The translations under genes and the position numbers were made by a program. From assembly GCF_010093535.1 (NCBI RefSeq), contig NW_022985196.1, positions 124,001 through 188,000 on the forward strand: DNA of 64,000 bases. The letters are read 5' to 3'. This DNA comes from Lindgomyces ingoldianus (lineage: Eukaryota > Ascomycota > Dothideomycetes > Pleosporales > Lindgomycetaceae). Below the pieces are notes generated by a model, which worked only from the letters and a program-made list of their open reading frames with translations, was not told where the DNA came from and did no database searches. Below, piece by piece: positions 22,559-30,677 of the stretch (its first letter is position 1; each line of letters begins with the position of its first letter).

Positions 22559-25500
22559 ATGGCGGAGGCTCTTGGGCTTGCCGCAAGCATCATCACTGTT
22601 GTTGATCTGTTCGTTAAGGTCGGCGTGCTGTGTTCTGTATATTGCGCCGATCTTAAGACGGCCCGGCGCGACGCTCGATATATCCTCAACGAGGCCGACA
22701 AGTTCACCGCGACCCTTAAAGACATCGAACGACTCCTCGCCGGCCCGAATGGCGCGAAAATTGAAGCTTCTCAGAACGTGCGCTCCGGCGTCGCGGATTG
22801 CCGACTGCAGCTGGACGACCTGGCCACCAAGCTCGAACAGGGAACAAGGTGGAAGAGGATAACATGGCCACTAAAGAAGGAAGAGGTGGCTGGTATAGTT
22901 AAGAAGCTAGAGCAATATAGGGCCGCTATTTCTTTGGACCTACAGGTCAATCAAATGTACGTAGCCTCCTCCTTACTTGAGCTACTACTAAAGAATTCTC
23001 AGAGCATTGCTTCGCAACGTTCATCAGGAGACTATCCTGGCAAAGCTGCGCACCGTAGAAGGAGCGACCTTTGATTCTCACACCGACGCCAACAATGCCA
23101 GGTGCCATCCCGGAACCCGGGTTGACATCCTACAGCAGATATTAGCATGGGGGGCCTCGCATGACAGCAAGTGTATTTTCTGGCTAAACGGTATGGCTGG
23201 TACTGGCAAGTCTACAATCTCTCGAACTATAGCCCAATCATTCGACGAGAAGGGGATCCTCGGCGCCAGCTTCTTCTTTAAACGGGGTGAAGGAGACCGC
23301 AGTCGCACGGCATTCTTCTTCACTACGATAATTGCGCAGCTTGTCCACAAGCTGCCGTCCTTAGCCCCACACGTCCGCGCTGCAATCGAGGCCAATCTTG
23401 CCATTAATGAAAAATCAGCAAAGGACCAGTTCGACAAGCTCATTGCAGACCCGATCAGAAAGCTACCCAAGCATTCGCAACCGTTAGCAATGGTTATAGT
23501 TGTTGACGCACTCGATGAGTGCGACACCCTTGAGCACATAAGGCTTGTCATTCAGCTTCTGTCCCAAGCGAAATACTTCACATCTATCCGCCTGAGATTC
23601 TTCCTCACCAGCAGGCCCGAGCTGCCTATCCGACTCGGCTTTAAGGATATTAGCGGCAAGTACGAAGATCTAGTTCTCCACCAGATCTCTATGCCCGTTA
23701 TAGAGCATGACATTAAAGCATTCCTTCAGCATGAACTTTCTAAGATTCGACAGGATTACAACAAGTCTGTCAAATCAAACCGGCAGCTGCCTTTTAATTG
23801 GCCAGGAACAGAGTACATCCAAAAGCTAGTTGACATGGCTATCCCTTTGTTCATCTTCGCCGCAACTGTCTGCCGCTTTATTCAAGACCGAAGGCTTGGT
23901 GGCCCAAAGGAACAGCTAGCGAGAATCCTAGAACACCAGAACAGCCAGAAGTCTAACCTAGACGCGACCTACCTCACTGTGCTAGATCACTTGTTAGTAG
24001 GGCTGCGCGAATCACAGAAGCAAGAAGTAGCAGAAAGGTTCAGGCAAGTTGTCGGCTCTATTGTTATTCTCGCCAGCCCTCTTTCGACGCATTCGCTCGC
24101 CCGCCTCCTTAGGGTTTCCCTTGATACTATTGAAGATCAACTAGACCTGCTCCATTCTGTTTTAAGCATTCCTCCAGATCTAAATGCTCCCGTACAGCTA
24201 CTCCACTTATCCTTCCGTGACTTCCTTGTTGATCCTGAGAAGGGTAGGGAACAGGAGAAATACCCGTTCTGGGTCGACGAACGACAAACTCATGAGCTAC
24301 TAGCCGCCCAGTGCCTAAAGCTGCTATTAACAGGCGATACACTCAAAAGAGACGTGTGCAACCTGCGACTTCCCAAGACGCGCCGATCCGAGATCGACCA
24401 GCAGACTATCGATGCCTGCCTGCCGCCCGAGGTCCAGTACGCCTGTCGGTATTGGGTCTATCACTGGAAGGAAAGCAAGTGTCTAATACGGGATGACAAC
24501 CTCGTCGACTGCTTTTTAACGCACCATCTCCTACACTGGCTTGAGGCTATGAGCCTTTTAGGTTGGGTCTTAGAAAGTATTAGCATGGTGAATGACCTGT
24601 TAGGTCTGCTTGATGTATGTGCGTTTCCGGTTAGTCTGTCTCGTAATATTAATTTGCTTCCGCCTAGCCGGAAGATAGTAGTCGAGTCTCAGTGTTTCTT
24701 CGCGACACCCGTCGAGTTATCCTGAGCCATTGCTCTATTATAGACGAATCGCCACTTCAAGTCTACTGTTCGGCTGTCGTGTTTGCGCCGGAACAGAGTG
24801 TCGTCAGGAAGACATTTCGGAATCATTTTCCGGCATGGCTTTCTCTACCACCGCAGGTGGATTCGGCCTGGCATGCGTGCCTGTCAACGCTCGAGGGCCA
24901 TAGCGATTGGGTCACCTCAGTAGTCTTCTCGCCTGACTCGGCCCGGCTGGCGTCGGGGTCATATGACAACACAGTCAAGATCTGGGATGCGAGCAGCGGC
25001 GAGNNNNNNNNNNNNNNNNNNNNNNNNNNNNNNNNNNNNNNNNNNNNNNNNNNNNNNNNNNNNNNNNNNNNNNNNNNNNNNNNNNNNNNNNNNNNNNNNN
25101 NNNNNNNNNNNNNNNNNNNNNNNNNNNNNNNNNNNNNNNNNNNNNNNNNNNNNNNNNNNNNNNNNNNNNNNNNNNNNNNNNNNNNNNNNNNNNNNNNNNN
25201 NNNNNNNNNNNNNNNNNNNNNNNNNNNNNNNNNNNNNNNNNNNNNNNNNNNNNNNNNNNNNNNNNNNNNNNNNNNNNNNNNNNNNNNNNNNNNNNNNNNN
25301 NNNNNNNNNNNNNNNNNNNNNNNNNNNNNNNNNNNNNNNNNNNNNNNNNNNNNNNNNNNNNNNNNNNNNNNNNNNNNNNNNNNNNNNNNNNNNNNNNNNN
25401 NNNNNNNNNNNNNNNNNNNNNNNNNNNNNNNNNNNNNNNNNNNNNNNNNNNNNNNNNNNNNNNNNNNNNNNNNNNNNNNNNNNNNNNNNNNNNNNNNNNN

Positions 25501-26159
25501 NNNNNNNNNNNNNNNNNNNNNNNNNNNNNNNNNNNNNNNNNNNNNNNNNNNNNNNNNNNNNNNNNNNNNNNNNNNNNNNNNNNNNNNNNNNNNNNNNNNN
25601 NNNNNNNNNNNNNNNNNNNNNNNNNNNNNNNNNNNNNNNNNNNNNNNNNNNNNNNNNNNNNNNNNNNNNNNNNNNNNNNNNNNNNNNNNNNNNNNNNNNN
25701 NNNNNNNNNNNNNNNNNNNNNNNNNNNNNNNNNNNNNNNNNNNNNNNNNNNNNNNNNNNNNNNNNNNNNNNNNNNNNNNNNNNNNNNNNNNNNNNNNNNN
25801 NNNNNNNNNNNNNNNNNNNNNNNNNNNNNNNNNNNNNNNNNNNNNNNNNNNNNNNNNNNNNNNNNNNNNNNNNNNNNNNNNNNNNNNNNNNNNNNNNNNN
25901 NNNTCGGGTCACCTCAGTAGTCTTCTCGCCTGACTCGGCCCGGCTGGCGTCGGAGTCAGCCGACAACATGGTCTGTCAAGGCCTAGGCTTGGGTTCAGAT
26001 CGTACGTGGATAACATACAATTCGGAGGACCTATTATGGATATCGCCAGAGTATCGACCGTTAAAATTCATAGTATGTAAGAATATGATTGGTATTGGTA
26101 CTAGTCAAGGAAGGGTATGGATATGTAAGGTTGAACATAACAAGCTTATTGCGTCTTAA
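22559..26159 (+). CDS. STAND/NLR-type receptor: HeLo-like N-terminus, NACHT NTPase, WD40 repeats (split by assembly gap)
   Basis: This is a fungal NOD-like receptor of the class that includes heterokaryon-incompatibility NWD proteins; such proteins sense a ligand through WD40 repeats and trigger cell death or defence. Deduced exons are 22559-22956, 23003-24614 and 24668 into the gap, with introns GTACGT...CTCAG (46 bp) and GTATGT...CCTAG (53 bp); both restore family-typical reading. Residues 1-130 resemble the fungal STAND N-terminal (HeLo-like) domain (MAEALGLAASIITVVDL). NACHT follows, with Walker A GMAGTGKST (Lys202) and Walker B VIVVDALDECD (Asp301). The linker (APLQ-type, here SPLQVYCSAVVFAP) precedes WD40 units of the form GHSDWVTSVVFSPD. 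After the gap come one partial repeat and a typical C-terminal tail ending at TAA 26157-26159. Gap size is unreliable, so frame across it and repeat number are unknown. Expression and activity cannot be judged. Confidence 0.85.
25004..25903. other. Assembly gap of 900 N inside the WD40 array
   Basis: The run of N is exactly 900 long. It lies between a WD40 unit ending KIWDASSGE and a unit beginning VTSVVFSPDS that are near-identical in DNA. A collapsed or unassembled tandem array is the natural explanation. A WD40 unit is about 126 bp, so the gap would correspond to about seven units if its size were real. Confidence 0.95.
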
Positions 26160-26454
26160 GGCGTTAGAACATTTATATCATTACTATTTACTCTCTTATA
26201 TTTATTATTCTCTCTATTTCATAGAGGGCCGGGGATCAGCATGAATATATAGCTTGCTAATTTGCCACAGCGAAGCTTTGAGCTCACGATCAAGCGACGA
26301 AGATGTCCACGTGCAGAATTACGTGTTAAATATTTGCCACTTAAGTCTAGCCAGAGGGCAAACGCCTCGATCCTGCTAGCAGAGAGGACGGTCAACCCAC
26401 TCTGGACGGACCCTTGTGAGGTGGCGAATCTTTAAGAGTGAGTTAGTTGATGGG
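26160..26454. other. 3' flank of the STAND gene
   Basis: This stretch is AT-rich just after the stop (26160-26220), as expected of a 3' untranslated region, and then GC-balanced. No gene, repeat or terminator element is recognised. Confidence 0.4.
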
Positions 26455-26462
26455 ACGCTTAC

Positions 26463-26889
26463 TAGGGTTGTTAAGGGTGCCCATCCAGATATCCCTGTAT
26501 GGATATCCCGTACGGATATCCGAGTTTTTTAAACCTATCCCTGGATATTTACTTAGTAAGATATGGCTTGGCTGAAGTGTTTTAAGAAGCCTGCTGGCGT
26601 GACCTTTTTGGGCCTAACGTTTTGGAGGCCAACAGATAGAGCCTGAGTATTTTGACGGCAATGAGGTTAAGCAGCTTGATTTAGATGAGCCTGGCGATGA
26701 TAGCAACGGTGAGGTTGATCTCACAGGGATTCTGGATGGGCTTGAGCCTGATAGACATGTAGACGCGGTGCTCAATGTAGATTAGTGCGCAATTAAATAT
26801 CCCATACGGATATCCTAATTACTGTGGGATATATACGCCGTATGGATATCCGAATTTTTTTTTACATATCCCGGATATTAACAACCCTA
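26463..26889. mobile_element. hAT-like non-autonomous element (MITE), 427 bp
   Basis: It has perfect 12-bp terminal inverted repeats, TAGGGTTGTTAA at 26463-26474 and TTAACAACCCTA at 26878-26889. They are flanked by an 8-bp target duplication with one mismatch (ACGCTTAC at 26455-26462, AGGCTTAC at 26890-26897). An 8-bp duplication with TAGGG-type ends is characteristic of hAT elements. Subterminal regions on both sides repeat GGATATC (26501, 26514, 26808, 26844), like the transposase-binding motifs of hAT elements. The interior holds an acidic 48-codon open stretch ending TAG at about 26786, possibly the C-terminus of a deleted transposase. It cannot move without a transposase from elsewhere. 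Confidence 0.8.
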
Positions 26890-26897
26890 AGGCTTAC

Positions 26898-27399
26898 AGT
26901 AGCTAGAAGTTGAGTTAGATCGCAAGGCTGTGAGGCTGAGGCCGGCCCTCTTGCCAAGTCTTTGCACAGCCAGTCGGCCATGCCTGACGGCCATAAGACC
27001 CGCTCACCAGATGACATAAGTAAATTAACACAGGCGATAATTATGTTAGACTTGCCGGGTTGTTTCACACTAGCCAGGATTAGAAACCACTTTAATCAGA
27101 AGTACCGACCAGGGTAGCGGCCTTGCATGAATTTGTGCGCGACAGCAGGCATAAGGCTAATGAGAACTCCTCAGCATTATAGCCAAGTTCTAAGGCTTAA
27201 TAAGACCATTCATAGGTATTATGGAGTAGTAAGAGCTTGATAGTAGTACTATAGGGAGGGAACTCTGTCACGCTATAGAAGGAGGCGCTCTTCAAGTCAG
27301 GTGCGAAGGTGACGACGCAAACGTAATTTATAGGTAAGAGGTGCGCTAGATCTTCAAAAATAGCTACAGTACATTATTTATACATAATTTTAGTAAAGC
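26898..27399. other. Degenerate DNA between the MITE and the mariner remnant
   Basis: This is a GC-balanced sequence with no sustained reading frame. It may be the decayed 5' part of the Tc1/mariner copy whose DDE core is visible at 27400, but I cannot demonstrate that. Confidence 0.3.
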
Positions 27400-27585
27400 T
27401 TGACGTGTGCGCAGAGTTATAGTCGCTCGAAGTCAAAGTACCCCTCATATTTTGCGGCATGGTGGGATTTGCGTGACCTAGGGACAGACGTTAATAGCGA
27501 GATTTTTGAAGACTACATTAAGCAGCTCCTTCCTCATTGCGGAAGACGGCCGGAGCTGAGGTTCGTACTAGTGATAGATAATCGT
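27400..27585 (+). pseudogene. Tc1/mariner-type DDE transposase remnant
   Basis: A short open stretch contains TDVNSEIFEDYIKQLLPHC and, a few residues on, FVLVIDN. This is the segment around the second catalytic Asp in Tc1/mariner DDE transposases (acidic/FI block, then VLVMDN). The match breaks immediately after the Asp-Asn, where the conserved A-S-x-H of the family would follow. No start codon context, no N-terminal helix-turn-helix and no third acidic residue are present. I read it as an internal fragment of a dead element; terminal inverted repeats were not found. Confidence 0.6.
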
Positions 27586-27621
27586 ATCTCAACTAGTCTT
27601 GGCCAATGCTGCCTCGCGTAA

Positions 27622-28049
27622 GAAATGGAATAAACCACATTAAAACGCTGCTGTATTATATATATAAAACCACTCCTTTAAGAAAAGGCTGACGTATTGT
27701 AGAAGCCGATTTTGCAAGCTAAGGCAAACGAAGAAAGAAAGAAAGCAGAGTAGAGTTTTTGGAATGTGAACCGAAATACAACGATGACCATACCGACACC
27801 GCAACGCAAAACTGCAGTCTGAATAGATCTCGTAAACTCCGACTTTCCAATCTGAGCTTCCATGCCCACCCAGGGTATTAACCTTACTGACCGCCCAACC
27901 CTCGAAACCCCCGAAAGTAGAAAAATTGGACACCGCACATAGACCTAAAACTCCAGAAATACCTAAACACCAGCTGTTGATTTTTAAAAGACAGAACGAA
28001 GAGGGACTTAACAACCATGAAAGCAGGACATTCTTCTCTGAAGCTGTAT
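27622..28049. other. Intergenic, 3' side of the P/Q-rich gene
   Basis: No gene is recognised. A short (GAAA)n tract lies at about 27733-27750. Open stretches on both strands here lack coding character and are treated as chance. Part of it should be the 3' untranslated region of the minus-strand gene ending at 28050. Confidence 0.4.
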
Positions 28050-30677
28050 CTAGGCTAATCCTACATAGTTCGGAACCCTCTGGCCATACCTGGGCGCTGC
28101 GTTCGTGCCAACATACTGCTGATCACTACCCCAGGGGTCGATCTGACTCCCTCGTCGACTACTTAACGTAGTGCTTCGTCGTAGAGGTTGCCTATGAGAC
28201 GCTTGCATATGCTCGATGGCTGCTTCAACACCGTTTTGGATCCCGTTTTGGATTGCATCTTTCACGACGTCAGCGTGGCTGTCTGCAATATACCGCGGCG
28301 CCTGTGAGGACACAAGAGCTTTCGGTGCGGAGGCATATTGAGAGTGGGGCTGGGTGCCGTAGTCATAGGATGGTTGTTCCTGAAGGTGTTGTACTTGCAA
28401 GCTATGGCGACGGTGGGGGGGTTGCGGTCGTCGAGACCCAGCATAACCATCGTAGATGTCTTCGTTGAGCAGGGGTTCAGGGAAGTAGTTCGGGGTCCTG
28501 CTGCTCCGGCGCGGGTACGCTTGTTGTTGAGAGTTATACCCAGGGTAATCATCTCGGACTTGAGGACGCATGGTATTGAGATCATGTTCACGGTATATTG
28601 GGACCGTGCGGTTGTGTCGTTGGTGACCATCTGTGGTTGCCCTGTGAAGAGACCCTCTGCTGATCCGGGCAGGGTCTTGGGTACGCAAGCGAGGAGGGAA
28701 GTCTTCCTCTCGAGAGAAGACACTGTCATCAGCGTCAGAGATCGAAGATCTACCGTCTGTGTAAACAGTGTCGCTGGCGCTGGCCGATGAAGGAACTCGT
28801 GTCATGTACTGAGCCGACATCCACTTCTCATCCGTGCCGCCAAATGGAGATATGGATGAGCTCTGACGCCGATGGCCTCCACCTCGACGCTGATATCGTC
28901 CGTTGTCCTTATATTTATCTCGTCCACGGGCTCGATCGCTATTTCGCCCTCTTGAATGATCGGTGTCGCTGTCTTCTCGACTCCTATACCCGTGTTTTCC
29001 ATGGCCCCGTCCGTATTGATCACGGGATCGATCACGGGACCTTTCACGGGCCCTATCGCGGGATCGATCACGGGACCTTTCACGGGCCCTATCGCGGGAC
29101 CGATCACGGGACCTCTCACGGCCCCTATCGCGGGACCGATCGCGAGACCGATCACGGGACCGATCGCGGGACCGATTGTGAGTGCTCGTGATAGCGGGGG
29201 TGGGATTCATAATGATCTGGACGGGAGAAGGTAGAGCGCCCTTGGATGACCTCGGAGACTCGCTCTTGGTCGACTTTCCACCGTGATGCCCCATGGAAGG
29301 AGATCGCAACAACGGCGACTTGTCTTGGGGTCTCCCATTAGACAGACCAAAGGGAGCCGGGGGAATGCCGGACCCGGATCGGTGATGTGAAGTCTTGTCC
29401 TTGTAGGACTTCGTTACCCTATTTCGACTTAGATCCCTTGGTCTACTTCGACTCCTGTCCCTGCTCTTGGTTCGACTTCTACTTCGAGCATGGCTAGCGA
29501 CGAAACGGTATCCGTCATCGGCAGACTCTTCACTGAAGCTTTCGCTTTCCGAAGAATCCATTCCCGATTCCTCACAGTCTGAATATCTGAGTTTAGTCTT
29601 CGACATTTGTTTCTTTAGCATGTGAGCGGTGAGGTTATCGATGGGAAACTTCGGTGGTTCATGCCTCATACTTGGTTGATTTGTCGGCATTGGGAATGCT
29701 CCAGGCATGTTGGGCATTGGTGCCTGATGAGAGGCGTGTTGTCCCTGTGGATACTGTTGTTGTTGTTGTTGCATTTGTTGTGGCTGTGGCTGCTTCGGAA
29801 GACAGCTCATAGGTGGTGGTGGTGGCGGCGGTATTCCTTGATTCCCATATGGTCCAGAAGGATTTGGGGCAGGACCCATACTTTGAATTGGTGGTGGCGG
29901 AGGTGGAGGGGGAGGTTGGTTAACTCCTGGCATTTGTCCTTGACCTTGGACTTGGTTGCGCCCTTGGGGTTGATTAAATTGCTGATTGGACTGCTGATTC
30001 TGGTTATTTTTTGGATTCTGACCAAGTCCTTGGTTAGGGTTCTGAGCCCAACTCTTCTGGTCCTGTTGTGGACCGCTCGATTTGGGAACGTCGTAACCGT
30101 TTCCGGGATTTTTGGCTGGGTTGACCGGGGTGCTAGAACGTTGTTGAGTCTGCAATATAACGTCGATGCGTATTAACTTTCTCTCACGGCGATTGAGTGA
30201 CTTCCACTCGAGATCCACTCCGGCAATGACCCATTCCAGATTTCGGTTTTCTCGCTGAAGAAATTGGCTCTGTTGCTGAACGAGTTTATTCATTATGCGC
30301 CTAACATGGTCGGCAATTCCCGAAGGAATCTCGTTAATAGTTTTCTTGATTGAAGCACGGTTTCTGCGCAGCCGGTTCAAATCATCTCGCAGATCCTCGA
30401 GCGAGATATGTTCTTGCTCCGGCTCGGCCAACTCCCAGGAACTCTTGTTCCCTTTCTGGATGGTCCATTGCGCGAGCTGTGGATCGTAGAGAGAGTGCTG
30501 ATTTGGGTAGTTTTGGACTCCTTGGTTTCCTTTCGGCTGACCGACATTCTGAAAAGGCTGTTGTCCTTGCTGTCCTGGCTGTCCTGGTTGTCCTGGGCGG
30601 GACTGACCCCCGTTCTGCTGTTGCTGCTGCTGCTGCTGCTGAACGGGATACGGTGGGGGGGGAGCAGGCATGTTCAT
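28050..30677 (-). CDS. Low-complexity P/Q-rich and RS-rich protein of unknown function, 875 aa
   Basis: A single open frame from ATG at 30677 (MNMPAPPPP) to a stop at 28050 codes for 875 residues. The N-terminus is poly-Gln (CAG-type tract at about 30618-30648) and GQPGQ-repeat rich. Residues about 65-180 form the only ordered-looking region: a charged, probably coiled-coil segment with SLEDLRDDLNRLRRNR and later ENRNLEWVIAGVDLEWKS. It is followed by Pro runs and Gln/Asn-rich sequence. Around residues 490-560 there is a tandem array of SRDR/ARER dipeptide units, encoded by DNA repeats at about 29015-29180, resembling RS domains of splicing-related proteins. The C-terminus is Tyr/Arg/Ser rich. 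Such composition suggests a nuclear or condensate-forming protein, but that is inference; I know no characterised homologue. Confidence 0.75.
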   Translation of the reverse strand: MNMPAPPPPYPVQQQQQQQQQNGGQSRPGQPGQPGQQGQQPFQNVGQPKGNQGVQNYPNQHSLYDPQLAQWTIQKGNKSSWELAEPEQEHISLEDLRDDLNRLRRNRASIKKTINEIPSGIADHVRRIMNKLVQQQSQFLQRENRNLEWVIAGVDLEWKSLNRRERKLIRIDVILQTQQRSSTPVNPAKNPGNGYDVPKSSGPQQDQKSWAQNPNQGLGQNPKNNQNQQSNQQFNQPQGRNQVQGQGQMPGVNQPPPPPPPPPIQSMGPAPNPSGPYGNQGIPPPPPPPMSCLPKQPQPQQMQQQQQQYPQGQHASHQAPMPNMPGAFPMPTNQPSMRHEPPKFPIDNLTAHMLKKQMSKTKLRYSDCEESGMDSSESESFSEESADDGYRFVASHARSRSRTKSRDRSRSRPRDLSRNRVTKSYKDKTSHHRSGSGIPPAPFGLSNGRPQDKSPLLRSPSMGHHGGKSTKSESPRSSKGALPSPVQIIMNPTPAITSTHNRSRDRSRDRSRDRSRDRGRERSRDRSRDRARERSRDRSRDRARERSRDRSRDQYGRGHGKHGYRSREDSDTDHSRGRNSDRARGRDKYKDNGRYQRRGGGHRRQSSSISPFGGTDEKWMSAQYMTRVPSSASASDTVYTDGRSSISDADDSVFSREEDFPPRLRTQDPARISRGSLHRATTDGHQRHNRTVPIYREHDLNTMRPQVRDDYPGYNSQQQAYPRRSSRTPNYFPEPLLNEDIYDGYAGSRRPQPPHRRHSLQVQHLQEQPSYDYGTQPHSQYASAPKALVSSQAPRYIADSHADVVKDAIQNGIQNGVEAAIEHMQASHRQPLRRSTTLSSRRGSQIDPWGSDQQYVGTNAAPRYGQRVPNYVGLA

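Noticed and set aside
22572..22862. Alternative frames over the first exon of the receptor (both strands)
   Set aside because: The frame starting at 22559 reads as the known STAND N-terminal domain and splices correctly; the others are shadows.
22957..24692. Frameshifts inactivating the NACHT gene
   Set aside because: Both frame changes are explained by GT-AG introns of typical size that restore family-like protein sequence.
24959..25969. Open frames running through the run of N
   Set aside because: N codons produce artificial open frames; only the flanking real sequence was used.
28787..29234. Open frames with DHGTFHGP- or GPFTGPIAG-like repeats opposite the 875-aa gene
   Set aside because: They are translations of the RS-encoding tandem DNA in other frames and strands.
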